Origin: Brucella anthropi_A
GTDB taxonomy: Bacteria; Pseudomonadota; Alphaproteobacteria; Rhizobiales; Rhizobiaceae
DNA: 64,000 nucleotides
Reading direction: 5' to 3'
Assembly: GCF_046630315.1 (NCBI RefSeq)
Contig: NZ_LQBD01000035.1
Location: 166,520 to 230,519 of the forward strand
Numbering within the stretch: the first letter of the stretch is position 1; the number at the start of each line of letters is the position of its first letter. Both the position numbers and the translations under genes were made by a program. Shown here piece by piece: positions 43,756 through 53,037 of the stretch. The notes beneath the pieces were generated by a model, which was given only the letters and a program-made list of their open reading frames with translations, had not been told where the DNA came from and did no database searches.

Positions 43756-46005
43756 TCATCCCCGTTCGTCCTGCGTCTCGCGTCCTGTCTGGCCGACAAT
43801 ACGCGGGATCAACCGTTCTGCCAGTTTCGGAGCCGTACCGGCGAGCTGCCGTGCGAACCACTCGCTGGAAACAAGCTTGCCAGTCGCAAGCCCGCTGCCA
43901 AGAGCACCAGCCGTCGCCAAAGGCGCGGTCAATGCTCCAACGCCCATAGCACCGGCCATGCCGCTATATGCGGTGCCGGAAGGATTGCCTGCGGCAGACC
44001 TGCCCCGGAATGCCGTTGCAGCGGTCGCCAGTTTTTCCAGCGCTTCCAACTCGTCACCGGCAAGGATTTGCTTCGACTTCGTGGAAAGCTTGTTCCAGTT
44101 CGTCAGGAAGGTTTCCGGCGAAAATTCAGATGCAGTTGTCTGCGAACCCGGTTTCGCACGGCCCATATATTCGAGCGTGTCCGCAGCGACTTCATTCCAT
44201 TGTTCGGGAGCCATGTTGCGCCGAACGATGTCGAGCTTTTCGGGAGCCTGCACACCGGCCCGGATCGTTGCGTTGTAGACATCGCTTCCGGTCGGCATGT
44301 CTGCGATCTTCTTGCCAAACGGAATGTCGCCGCCCTCTGAAATGTTGCCCTTGCGCTGATAAAGTTCGGCTTCGGCACCCATGAGATCGTCAAAGTCCTT
44401 GCGCATACCTGCGCGGCTCGCGAAATCCTGCACCGCGTCGGTCGCCGCTGAATATGTCTTCTTCATCGCGCCGCCAGGGATGCCACCCTGCTGTGTCTTG
44501 GTGCCGATTTCTGTGCGCCAGGCGCGCATGCGGGTATAGTCGATACCCAGATTTGCATCGATCTTCGCATCTACGTCAGCCAGATTTTTCTTGAGCGTAG
44601 ACACCTTGGCTTTTGCAGCCTTGTCCAACGGGTCGGCAGTCGCAGCCTTCTGCGCTGAGGACAGATTGCGCTTCAAGATTTTCTGCTGTTGCGTGAGCTG
44701 CGAATGAAGTTTCCCATCAATAGGCACGTCGCGCATTGCGTCGAGATCGCGAATAGCACCTTCAAGCACTGCCTTTTGGCTTGGCGTAGACTTGGCAGAC
44801 AGTTGTGCAATCTCGTCTTTGACGCTTTGCACGTTAACCGCTGTCTTCGCCTTCGCGGCGCGCTGGCCCAAATTACCCTCAAGCGCGTTGACCCGGCTGG
44901 TCAGCTCGGAAGTGCCTTCTTTCACGCTGTCTTGGATTTTGGTGCCGATAGTGTGGCTGTCTGGGGGCAAGTCGGAAGAATAGCCGCGAATACGTCCAGT
45001 CACGTTCTGGACCGCATCACCAAACTGCCGAACCTGACGGCTCTGCTTGTTCGCGACCGAACCGCCCACAATTGGCACGTTCGCCATAGTGTTTTCGATG
45101 CGCGCGGTGTTCCGGTTGCCAACAAGACCGCCGGAAGTATCAATGCCGCTGTCGCGCAGCGCATCGTAAACTTCAGAGCTGGAAACACCTTCATCAGCCC
45201 CACGGCCCATGAGTTTTTGCGTTCCTGCCGAGACACCGGAAGCGATAGCAGATGGAGCCATGCCGCCAAGGATAGAGCCGAGGCTTTCACCAACCTGCCG
45301 CCCACGCTCGCCGCCGACACGCTCGCCAACACTTCCGCCTGCCGCTTCACCCGCCACCGACCCCGCACCTGCCGCAGCCTCGCTCGCGATGAGAGCGCCA
45401 GGCCGAGACAGTGCTTGCGCAGAAGCGTTGCCAGCGGTTGCAAGAGCACTGTCAACCGCTTGTACTGGCGCAGAGCTGCCAAGAACGTTGGTCAGTGAGC
45501 CACCGCGTAGAAGCGTAGACAGCAATCCAGCGCCGGAGACAGCGCCAACACCCGCGCCGGTATTAGCGCCGATCTTTTCAATGGTCGGATATTCCGGGTC
45601 CGGTTGGCGAATGGAACCTGCCGCCTCAAGCGTTGGCCCGAAGATACCTTCTCCGAAGAAATTCCCTTCCGCGCCCAAAGCCGAAGCCGCTTTGTTCGCG
45701 ATGTGCACGGGGCTGTCCAAAATCCCCGCAAGGCCGCGATTGGCCCCAGACAGGAAAGCGCTTGTGCCGCGTGCCACTCCCGGCTGTCCGAATTGTTCCA
45801 CTTCAGCCGCCTTGTCGCGCGCAGGCGCTTCGGAAACCCCGCCCGGAATTCCGGTTACGGGATCGCGAACGTCTTCGGGCTGGATGACCGGCGCTGTTTG
45901 GCTTTGCGCTTCGCGGGCCATCGCCGCAAGACGACGAGCCGCAGCCACGTCACCCGCAGCATCAGCATTGCGCAGCGCCCGCATGATCGTCTGATAGTCG
46001 GCCAT
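43756..46005 (-). CDS. Phage internal virion/ejection protein (large)
   Basis: 749 residues. The N terminus is polar; a Gly/Ala-rich stretch (GANTGAGVGAVSGAGLL, AAAGAGSVAGEAAGGSVG) may be membrane-active. The middle is long, helical and Lys/Ala-rich. Its place between the M15 peptidase and other large helical virion proteins, and the Gly/Ala hydrophobic segment, suggest an ejectosome component forming a channel across the cell envelope. No specific domain is recognised. Confidence 0.6.
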   Translation of the reverse strand: MADYQTIMRALRNADAAGDVAAARRLAAMAREAQSQTAPVIQPEDVRDPVTGIPGGVSEAPARDKAAEVEQFGQPGVARGTSAFLSGANRGLAGILDSPVHIANKAASALGAEGNFFGEGIFGPTLEAAGSIRQPDPEYPTIEKIGANTGAGVGAVSGAGLLSTLLRGGSLTNVLGSSAPVQAVDSALATAGNASAQALSRPGALIASEAAAGAGSVAGEAAGGSVGERVGGERGRQVGESLGSILGGMAPSAIASGVSAGTQKLMGRGADEGVSSSEVYDALRDSGIDTSGGLVGNRNTARIENTMANVPIVGGSVANKQSRQVRQFGDAVQNVTGRIRGYSSDLPPDSHTIGTKIQDSVKEGTSELTSRVNALEGNLGQRAAKAKTAVNVQSVKDEIAQLSAKSTPSQKAVLEGAIRDLDAMRDVPIDGKLHSQLTQQQKILKRNLSSAQKAATADPLDKAAKAKVSTLKKNLADVDAKIDANLGIDYTRMRAWRTEIGTKTQQGGIPGGAMKKTYSAATDAVQDFASRAGMRKDFDDLMGAEAELYQRKGNISEGGDIPFGKKIADMPTGSDVYNATIRAGVQAPEKLDIVRRNMAPEQWNEVAADTLEYMGRAKPGSQTTASEFSPETFLTNWNKLSTKSKQILAGDELEALEKLATAATAFRGRSAAGNPSGTAYSGMAGAMGVGALTAPLATAGALGSGLATGKLVSSEWFARQLAGTAPKLAERLIPRIVGQTGRETQDERG

Positions 46006-46008
46006 GTG

Positions 46009-47685
46009 TCACCCACCATACTTGCGAAGCAGTTCTTCGTCGGAAGGTTCAGCAACCGAAGTCGGTGCAGCATTACCCGGAACCGCCGAAGAAAAAGCAT
46101 TCTCTTGTGCTGCACGCAACTGTGAAGCCAGCGCAGGATCGGTGTTTGCCTGCGCTGCCAGCTCATTTGCGTTCGTGATACCCTTCGCCTGCATAATGTT
46201 CTGGATGCTCTGGTTGAGTGCACCAAGATAAGCTTCACGATAGAGCTTCTTTTCCGCAATCACTTCGGGCCTGTCTCCATAGACAGGAATGAAGCGAGCG
46301 AAGTATTTCGGATATTCAGACGCAGGAACAGCCGCACCGGAGTCTTTGCGCAGAACCGGATTGATGAAGTTCTCAACCGCCGCGACATACTTCTGTGTTT
46401 CAGCGCTCGCACCTGCGTTCGCCGCAGTTTGCAGCATCGTATCGAAGTACCCGCGATTTTCAGAACTACCGATAGAACCGCGCATCAGCTCCATTTGCAT
46501 AGGACTGAGGGGCGGCAAGCCGCCGTTCTGATCGATCAGATTGTTGATCTGGTCGTTCGCCATGTTCATTGTCGAGGCGAAGGAAATATCACGGCCCTGC
46601 GCTTCAGTGAGCGGTTTTGGAGTTCCCCCAATGCTTGTCACTGTCGCATTCGTGCCGGGAACCATCGTCGTCTGACCTTCGCCAGTTGCAGGAACGGGCG
46701 ATGTCACACTGGGAGCGGAGACAGGAGCCGGTGTGACAGGAGCTGGACGCGGAGACAGAAGCGCATCAGGTGAAGGCGCGATACCCACATTCGGATCAAA
46801 TCCCTGAATGGACTGCGGAACCTGCGGTGTCGTCTGGATGATGTACTGCCGCTGATCCTGCGGATCGATTTGAACGCGAGTTTCCGGCCCATAAATCTTG
46901 TTATAGGCAATCTGGTAGTTCGTAACTTCGTCCGGCGTAATCGGCTCGCCACGGCGATGTTTTGCAAGGGTATTGGAAATGATGCGTGCGCTCGTTGCGT
47001 ATTCGGAGTTTCCTCCGAACGGGCTTCCAGCACCGTCAGAACCTTCAGCCTTAGCTTTCGCAGCCTCTTTCGCCTGCTCAATCGCGATCTTGTTCTGCAA
47101 GACAGCATCCCGGTCAGACGTAGACAGTACCGTGTCGCTGTCCGGGAGAGTGCCTAGCGCCGCAGACGCACCAATACGAATGCGTTCGGGATCGGTGCCA
47201 AACAGCATTTCGTTGTTGCCGAGCATCATCCGCTGCGCCTGCGCGACCTTTTCCGGGTCGGCTCCTGGCATCGCAAGAGCCGCCGTGCGCCCCTGCGCAG
47301 CAAGAAGCGCAGCCGTGCTGTCTGGGATCGCCTCGCGGCGCACCATGTCCGGCTGTTGCGGGCCGTAAGTCGTATTGCCCGGCGTCATATGGTTTTTCAC
47401 ATATGCGTCTTTGAAAAAGTCGCCATAAGCACCGCCGAGGGTATCAGCCGCACCCATCTGCGATGTCAGCAGTGCATTCTTGCTGGTCAAACCCTGCGCT
47501 TCTGCCTGAAGTTTCGCGACTTCGGCCTTGTTCTTGATAGCCTCACGCTGGCTTTCGGCTTCCGCAAGGTCCATGGCCTGACGAATACGATAGGCATCGG
47601 CCTTGTCGCGAAGACTGCCGCCACCGCTGACAGCCTTTGCAAAGAGGCTCCCCAGACCGCCGTCCTGAATATAAAATTGCGGCAT
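46009..47685 (-). CDS. Phage internal virion protein
   Basis: 558 residues. The N terminus is helical and charged (DKADAYRIRQAMDLAEAESQREAIKNKAEVAKLQAEA). A Pro/Val/Ala-rich linker (APVTPAPVSAPSV) separates it from a C-terminal helical part (FASTMNMANDQINNLIDQN, RFIPVYGDRPEVIAEKKLYREAYL). It lies 3 bp from the next gene and ends in ELLRKYGG. Probably a core/ejection protein. Confidence 0.6.
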   Translation of the reverse strand: MPQFYIQDGGLGSLFAKAVSGGGSLRDKADAYRIRQAMDLAEAESQREAIKNKAEVAKLQAEAQGLTSKNALLTSQMGAADTLGGAYGDFFKDAYVKNHMTPGNTTYGPQQPDMVRREAIPDSTAALLAAQGRTAALAMPGADPEKVAQAQRMMLGNNEMLFGTDPERIRIGASAALGTLPDSDTVLSTSDRDAVLQNKIAIEQAKEAAKAKAEGSDGAGSPFGGNSEYATSARIISNTLAKHRRGEPITPDEVTNYQIAYNKIYGPETRVQIDPQDQRQYIIQTTPQVPQSIQGFDPNVGIAPSPDALLSPRPAPVTPAPVSAPSVTSPVPATGEGQTTMVPGTNATVTSIGGTPKPLTEAQGRDISFASTMNMANDQINNLIDQNGGLPPLSPMQMELMRGSIGSSENRGYFDTMLQTAANAGASAETQKYVAAVENFINPVLRKDSGAAVPASEYPKYFARFIPVYGDRPEVIAEKKLYREAYLGALNQSIQNIMQAKGITNANELAAQANTDPALASQLRAAQENAFSSAVPGNAAPTSVAEPSDEELLRKYGG

Positions 47686-47697
47686 TGGTGCCTCCTG

Positions 47698-48375
47698 TTA
47701 GCCCCAGAACGAAGAACCTGCGGTTCCCTGACCGATTTGTTGCATGCCGTAGCCGAACATATTCATCGGCAAGCTGCCGAGAGACGCGACCGCCGGATTT
47801 CCGAAATACTGCTTCGGATTGACCGCCTTTTCCGCACCGTAGGCACCAAGCGAACTGCCGCGCTTGTTGTTTTCGAGATCGATGCGGTTGCCGGTATCCT
47901 GAAGCGATTTTTGTGTAGTGTAGTCCAGACCGCCCGACGAACCGCCGAACGCCTGAAGACTTGCGAGGGCTTTGATGCGCTGGCGTGCTTCTGTCGCAGC
48001 GTTCGCCAACTTGGATGAAAGCGTGTCCTGAAAGACCTGCGAACCGCTTTGCTGACCAGACAGCAATGCGTCTGAAACATTGATCTTGTCAGCGGCCTGC
48101 CCCAAATCCTCATTGAGACGGTCGGCTTCATTAGCCTGCGTCTGCACCATCGCTTCGGGCGCAATCTCCTGAAGACCTTCCTGACGTGCCTTGTCGGCGC
48201 GACCGCGCATGTCTTCCTGACGCCTGCTTTCATCCATGCGCATGCGGCTCTGGTATGCCGTCCAGTCGTTCATTGCCTGCTCGTTCTTGCGAGCAACACT
48301 CATTTGGCTGGCGACTTGAACAGCGGTTCCGGCAATACCGGCAACGGCTGCAAGAACGCCCATGGGAAGACACAT
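47698..48375 (-). CDS. Phage internal virion protein (gp14-like)
   Basis: 225 residues. Starts with a short hydrophobic segment (GVLAAVAGIAGTAVQVASQM), then a helical coiled region (MRMDESRRQEDMRGRADKARQEGLQE), which is the layout of T7 gp14-like internal virion protein B. Gly/Ser-rich C terminus. Position within the ejection-protein cluster supports the call. Confidence 0.6.
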   Translation of the reverse strand: MCLPMGVLAAVAGIAGTAVQVASQMSVARKNEQAMNDWTAYQSRMRMDESRRQEDMRGRADKARQEGLQEIAPEAMVQTQANEADRLNEDLGQAADKINVSDALLSGQQSGSQVFQDTLSSKLANAATEARQRIKALASLQAFGGSSGGLDYTTQKSLQDTGNRIDLENNKRGSSLGAYGAEKAVNPKQYFGNPAVASLGSLPMNMFGYGMQQIGQGTAGSSFWG

Positions 48376-48389
48376 AGCGATCCCTCCCC

Positions 48390-49523
48390 TTAACTGATCG
48401 TAGACGCGGCCTTGCGGTTCGCGCCCGTGATCGTGTTGTAGTAATTCCTGTCAGACGCACCCGACTGATAGCCACCAAGACCAACGACTGCTGTCTTGAA
48501 CATATCGCCAAGAGGCGAATAGTTCGGCTGCTCATTCTGGATCGTGCGAATTGAAGACAGTGCCTGATTAGCCGCAACTTCAGGATTTTCAGTCGAATAG
48601 AGCTGATTGATGGCATCCTGCTTCGCGGAATTGATTTTCTGCTTTAAGGCAGCAACACCCTGATCGCCCTGCGATTTCACCATTGCGGTGTTTTCAGCGT
48701 TCTGGCGGGCAAGGTCGGATTGTGTGTCTGCGGCAGCGGAGGAACGCAACAGTCCTGCGCGAGCAAGATCGTAGGTCAGGTTCTTGTTCGCATCTGCGTA
48801 CTGCTGGTTGAGCTGCGGCATGTAATAGTCGTTGTAAGCCTTCAGATAGGTGTCTGCGAGGTTGTCCACCCAAGGCGTGGTGTTCTCGGAAATCCCGTAC
48901 TGGCCCTTGCCCGCATTCTGATTAAAGGCGTTGAAGCGATCATTGATGAGCTGGTCATAGGTCGAATTTCCCACAGCAAGCAGGCCGTTGCCGCTTGTAT
49001 TGAGCTTGTTGAATTCGTCCTGCGAAATGATCCCAGATTGCAACATCCTGTTGAGGTCGTAGTTCCTCCCGCCACTACCGCCACCACCACCACCACCGGC
49101 ACCGGAAGAAGGCACCCAAACCATTTCACCCCCGCCGGGGCCGCGTTTCATCACCCAACTTCCGTTGCCGGAATTGGCATCCCCAAAGCCATAGCGGCGC
49201 GAACCGCCGCTGTTATCCGAGCCTCCACCCCCACCGCCAAAGTACATATTCATGGCGTTGGACGTGGGGTTGGAACTCGCACCCTTGATGAAATCGTTCA
49301 ACGATGCGCCAGCATTCCCGGATGTCGGCACATAGCTGGTGCTGCCCTGCTGATAGGTCGGCATATCGCGCAAACCCGGCAATGGCGTGCCATCGAACAG
49401 GTTGTTAATCTCGTTGACGCCCTTCTCCATACGCCAAGCGCGAAGATCGTCTTTATACCGTGCTTCCGCAGCCGCTTTTTGCTGTTCCTTGATCGCTGCG
49501 TTGTTTGAACTACCGCCGCCCAT
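48390..49523 (-). CDS. Phage structural protein with Gly-rich linkers
   Basis: 377 residues. ATG at 49523 (MGGGSSNN) is preferred; the frame opens at 49541. Two poly-Gly/Ser tracts (YFGGGGGGSDNSGGS, GAGGGGGGGSGG) surround a folded part, followed by a helical C-terminal half (DLARAGLLRSSAAADTQSDLARQN). This organisation suggests a flexible tether in the tail/ejection complex. No family is recognised. Confidence 0.5.
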   Translation of the reverse strand: MGGGSSNNAAIKEQQKAAAEARYKDDLRAWRMEKGVNEINNLFDGTPLPGLRDMPTYQQGSTSYVPTSGNAGASLNDFIKGASSNPTSNAMNMYFGGGGGGSDNSGGSRRYGFGDANSGNGSWVMKRGPGGGEMVWVPSSGAGGGGGGGSGGRNYDLNRMLQSGIISQDEFNKLNTSGNGLLAVGNSTYDQLINDRFNAFNQNAGKGQYGISENTTPWVDNLADTYLKAYNDYYMPQLNQQYADANKNLTYDLARAGLLRSSAAADTQSDLARQNAENTAMVKSQGDQGVAALKQKINSAKQDAINQLYSTENPEVAANQALSSIRTIQNEQPNYSPLGDMFKTAVVGLGGYQSGASDRNYYNTITGANRKAASTIS

Positions 49524-49525
49524 GA

Positions 49526-50023
49526 CTACAGCCTCTTGCAAGCGCCGCCCGCATAAGGCTCGAAGCCGCGTTTGGACAGCAAGTTTAGAAAGGATTTTCC
49601 GCCGCGCGGAAGGTGGTTGAGTGCCTGCGCGTGCAGGTTTACCGCGCCGTCAAATTTCGCCACGGTGGCCGCAGCGTCGATAAGCATTCGCGGGAGCGCC
49701 GTTCCCCTAAAATCGGGCAAGACGTAAATCGAATAGACATGAGCCGTCTTCTCGACGGTAAAATTGTCATCATAGGTGAGAATGACATAGCCGACGATCA
49801 GACCGCCGGGTCCAAGCCCTGCCAACACCCTACCGTATCCAAACTGGACAGTATCGCGCAGTCGCCGCGAAGCTTTCTCACGGTCGAACGTCAAATAAGT
49901 CCAGTCTTGGGTTTCTTTGAAGAAAGTCTCAACAGCCGGAAAGATGAAGTCGAGTTCGTCCAACTCCAAAGCGCGAAGCTTGAAGTCTGACTCTTTAAGT
50001 TGCCTGGGATCAATTCGCTTCAT
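49526..50023 (-). CDS. Phage GNAT-fold acetyltransferase-like protein
   Basis: 165 residues. VYSIYVLPDFRGTALPRMLIDAAATVA resembles motif A of GNATs, although RGTALP replaces the strict R/Q-x-x-G-x-G. LHAQALNHLPRGGKSFLNLLSKRGF is the motif B region. It overlaps the next gene by 14 bp. Such proteins are common in podovirus structural modules; the substrate is unknown. Confidence 0.6.
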   Translation of the reverse strand: MKRIDPRQLKESDFKLRALELDELDFIFPAVETFFKETQDWTYLTFDREKASRRLRDTVQFGYGRVLAGLGPGGLIVGYVILTYDDNFTVEKTAHVYSIYVLPDFRGTALPRMLIDAAATVAKFDGAVNLHAQALNHLPRGGKSFLNLLSKRGFEPYAGGACKRL

Positions 50024-50501
50024 TCTCGTTGGCCTTCCAGACGTAGACAGTGATGTCTTCGCGGGTGGTAGAGCGTTCGCTCAACACCGCTTCTGGACGG
50101 CCTCCGAGCAGCTTCATCCAGCGATGGATGTCTGTCCGGTTCGAGAGTGCCATGCACTCCGCCCTGTGAAAGCCTGCGGCTTTCAGATGAGGTATCATAT
50201 ACCCCAAAATGTGCTTCGTAATCAAGTGTAGCGCTTCACCCCAACGTTCGGTTCCGAACGCAAAAACAGTGCACACGCCGGGATACTGCCCGCCGTTCGC
50301 AGCGCCAAAAATCGCGACGGGTTCGCCTGTCTCTGCGTCTACAGCCGCCCAAGACATGACACTGTGATGCAGCGTGCTGGCGGCTACAAATGCAAGGTTA
50401 TATACGGGCAAGATTGCCAGGAATTCCTTGCGGTCTTCTTCGCGGAGATTGTGAAGCACAAACCAAATATTGTCTTCGGTGACGGGCGCGAGCTTAATCA
50501 T
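50010..50501 (-). CDS. Phage internal protein, DUF2833/T7 gp13-like
   Basis: 163 residues. MIKLAPVTEDNIWFVLHNLREEDRKEFLAI, GEPVAIFGAANG and YMIPHLKAAGFHRAECMALSNRTDIHRWMKLLGG follow the GNAT-like fold seen in DUF2833 / T7 gp13-type internal virion proteins. ATG at 50501 has GAGG about 9 nt upstream and overlaps the preceding gene by 8 bp. The frame itself is open back to 50618. Confidence 0.6.
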   Translation of the reverse strand: MIKLAPVTEDNIWFVLHNLREEDRKEFLAILPVYNLAFVAASTLHHSVMSWAAVDAETGEPVAIFGAANGGQYPGVCTVFAFGTERWGEALHLITKHILGYMIPHLKAAGFHRAECMALSNRTDIHRWMKLLGGRPEAVLSERSTTREDITVYVWKANENEAN

Positions 50502-51855
50502 TCCCCGCGTCCTCATAATGAATTGCGATGTGTCCCAAAACAGCGGCAGACTTGCTCTTTGTGGTGGCACGAATAGCAATGTGCGTGCTTTCATGCTCAA
50601 ACTCGAATTTCCCGTCAAGGAAAGTCGAACCTATGGCGGCACCAAGATAATCCTCTGCGTTGGTGTTCTTGAAATTCATCCGCGCATAGAGCTTCCAAGT
50701 TCCCTCGCACGCAACATCAATGGCCGTGAACTTCTTATAGGAAGCGGGCTTGTCGGCATTCATATACGGGGTCAGGATTTCCGCTTCGGTGTCGTCGTAA
50801 ACATCCGGGCCATACCGATACAGGTTCCCGTCCGAGTCCAAGATTGCGATGTCGTTGTCCACAACGGCCACCGCCGCAATCGTGAAGCCCGGAACGTAAG
50901 TTGACCAAGCGGTGACGCGCGGACTTGGGAAAAGAGACAGAACCAAAATCCTGTCCGGGAAAACCATCCAGAAGCGGCCAGTCAAAGGTTCCGTGACGCC
51001 GGTAGCAAAGCTAAGAAAATCCTCGCTTTTTGTGCGGCGTAGCTCGTCGTAAAGCGCGTCAATGGGCGAACCGATGTCCGAGACAGCGGCAGCGTTCGAG
51101 CTGTCGCGGGCCTTGAGTGAACGAATTCCGCTGTCGCCCAGATAGAGCACATCGCCATTGCCGAACTGCTTGATAGACAGTGCTGCACGCGAGCCAGCGG
51201 AGCGCAAAACCTGCATCTGCTGGTATTTCAACGGGTCAGGGTCAACGTTCCAAATCTGGGTTGTCCGGCGAGACATAACAGCAAGCGTGTCATAATAAAT
51301 CTCAAGTCCGATGAGTTCTTCGCTTTCAGCGTCTTGCGTGGACAAGTTAATGAAACCTGATCCAGTACCCGCCCAGTCAGCCGGATTTCCAATTGCCGAG
51401 AAATACAGCTCGCGCCCCAAGACACCGTGAATTTTTTCGCGGTATGTGCGGATACTACGGCCCTTTCCGCCAGGCACTCGAACACCATTGTAGAAATGTT
51501 GGATGTTGCCGTTTGTGTCTTGGGCGACGACATATAGCTTTCCATCAAATATGTCGAAGTCGAGCAACTTGTTAAGCTGGTAGGCCGTACCTGTCGCAAG
51601 CTGCATCACCTTGTATTCAGCGGTTCCCGCAGCCGCAGCGTTGCTGAAGGTGTAGAGATCACTACCCAAAGCTGCCAGACCGAAACAACCAGCCGGGACA
51701 GTTGCCTTTTTGACGAAAGCCTTGCGCTTCTCGATTTCGCCGCCGGGGGTCACATGCGCATTGGTGATGCGCCGCAGCGTACCGGCAGGCGCTGTCACCT
51801 GCGACTTGCGAAGGTCCAACCCTGCCGAAAAATCATGAATGAGAAAATATGGCAC
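50494..51855 (-). CDS. Phage tail protein, beta-propeller-like
   Basis: 453 residues. Starts FLIHDFSAGLDLRKS with a TLRRITNAHVTPGGEIEKR stretch, then repeated beta-strand segments (ALGSDLYTFSNA, LGRELYFSAIGN, VLYLGDSGIRS, VVDNDIAILDSDGNLYRYG). This arrangement fits tail tubular/nozzle proteins of the P22 gp10 or T7 gp12 class, which build the tail below the connector. The order connector-gene then tail gene is typical. Confidence 0.65.
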   Translation of the reverse strand: MPYFLIHDFSAGLDLRKSQVTAPAGTLRRITNAHVTPGGEIEKRKAFVKKATVPAGCFGLAALGSDLYTFSNAAAAGTAEYKVMQLATGTAYQLNKLLDFDIFDGKLYVVAQDTNGNIQHFYNGVRVPGGKGRSIRTYREKIHGVLGRELYFSAIGNPADWAGTGSGFINLSTQDAESEELIGLEIYYDTLAVMSRRTTQIWNVDPDPLKYQQMQVLRSAGSRAALSIKQFGNGDVLYLGDSGIRSLKARDSSNAAAVSDIGSPIDALYDELRRTKSEDFLSFATGVTEPLTGRFWMVFPDRILVLSLFPSPRVTAWSTYVPGFTIAAVAVVDNDIAILDSDGNLYRYGPDVYDDTEAEILTPYMNADKPASYKKFTAIDVACEGTWKLYARMNFKNTNAEDYLGAAIGSTFLDGKFEFEHESTHIAIRATTKSKSAAVLGHIAIHYEDAGND

Positions 51856-51858
51856 GGA

Positions 51859-52569
51859 TCAGCCTCCGCGCGGGATGTAATCGAGATACGGACGACGCGG
51901 AGTGCGGGCCGAATATGGATCGTCGCCGCCGAGCACCATCATGTCACTCTTTTGAGTGATGGAACGTGTCTTCAGACGCCGAAGCAGGTCTTGGGCTTTC
52001 TGAAGCTTGATCTGCGCATCTTCCGACTTCGAGCGTGCCAGCAATTCCGCAGACACGAACAAGACCAGCATTGTGCCGTCTAGAGTGCAGCGGTCGCTTT
52101 CCTTGACGAGCGGCGCGAGGGCTTTTGTTCCCCAGATGCGCACCTTGCCGTCTGTCGGCGGCACCGGCCAGACTTCAAACTGGGCGGTATCGGGATCAAA
52201 ACGCCAGCGTTCGACCGGATAGACGCGAGCCGGGTCCGCATATTCTGTCGAGTGCAGCGAATATTCAGCATCGCCAATACCGTAAGGCACAGCAACCCAT
52301 TCGGAGCCGTCCAGATAATGGAGGCGAGCGGTATGCTCAAAACTGATGTCTGTGGGAAAATCATATGTCTTGTCTCCGGCATGGAGTAGGACATCACGAT
52401 AGACTTCGAGCTGCGGCCACTCATGAGCTTCATGAAGTTCTGTCTGGGTGCGCCGCAACAGATATTGGATTTTCTCGCGAGTGCTCACACTTTGAGCCGC
52501 GTTCAAAGAGTGTCCGCATTCCGCGCGAACATCGGAAACAAGCTGTGAGAGTTGAACACCGCGAGCCAT
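51859..52569 (-). CDS. Phage head-tail connector/adaptor protein
   Basis: 236 residues. QLSQLVSDVRAECGHSLN, a WPQLEVYRDVLLHAGDKTYDFPTD segment, and RTQTELHEAHEWP followed by a middle beta region (WRFDPDTAQFEVWPVPP) match the tail tubular A/gp4-type adaptor. It lies between the small head protein and the tail tubular-like gene, the usual place for this role. Confidence 0.65.
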   Translation of the reverse strand: MARGVQLSQLVSDVRAECGHSLNAAQSVSTREKIQYLLRRTQTELHEAHEWPQLEVYRDVLLHAGDKTYDFPTDISFEHTARLHYLDGSEWVAVPYGIGDAEYSLHSTEYADPARVYPVERWRFDPDTAQFEVWPVPPTDGKVRIWGTKALAPLVKESDRCTLDGTMLVLFVSAELLARSKSEDAQIKLQKAQDLLRRLKTRSITQKSDMMVLGGDDPYSARTPRRPYLDYIPRGG

Positions 52570-52581
52570 CGAAACGCCCTC

Positions 52582-52962
52582 TTAGCTGGCGTTCGCAAAC
52601 GGATCGGCATCGCCTTCAGTGTCGCCGGACTTGTCGTCCGTCTTGTCTTCAGACTTGCCTTTTCCCTTCCCGGCTTTCGCGGGCTTAAATGTCGGGTCGG
52701 TCAATTCCATCTGAGGACTACGGCCCGGATAGACATGCTCGACTATTGCGCCATAACGCTGAAGTAGCCGGGACTTTTCAGCCGCAGCCGTGGTTTCCTT
52801 TTCACCGATGACAGCGCATTCGCGAATGCTGCCTTCACCGTGAATTTCTTCAAGAACCATCAGTTCGGGATAGGTAACAGGGTCAGACGTGGTGCGATGG
52901 GCGACATTCGTAATGTCTCCGGCAAGCGCGATCTGGGCAGTGAGAATGTGCATGGTAGCCAT
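52582..52962 (-). CDS. Phage small structural/head protein
   Basis: 126 residues. A folded ~85-residue N-terminal part (DITNVAHRTTSDPVTYPELMVLEEIHGEGSI) is followed by a Lys/Asp-rich tail (KAGKGKGKSEDKTDDKSGD). It sits directly after the capsid gene in transcription order. Probably a head completion or decoration protein; no family is recognised. Confidence 0.5.
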   Translation of the reverse strand: MATMHILTAQIALAGDITNVAHRTTSDPVTYPELMVLEEIHGEGSIRECAVIGEKETTAAAEKSRLLQRYGAIVEHVYPGRSPQMELTDPTFKPAKAGKGKGKSEDKTDDKSGDTEGDADPFANAS

Positions 52963-53037
52963 CGGGGTATCCTCTTTGCGTTGCTTCGATGGTTTGCAGC
53001 CGACAGTGTTTTAATCTGTCGGCTGCATAAGCAGACA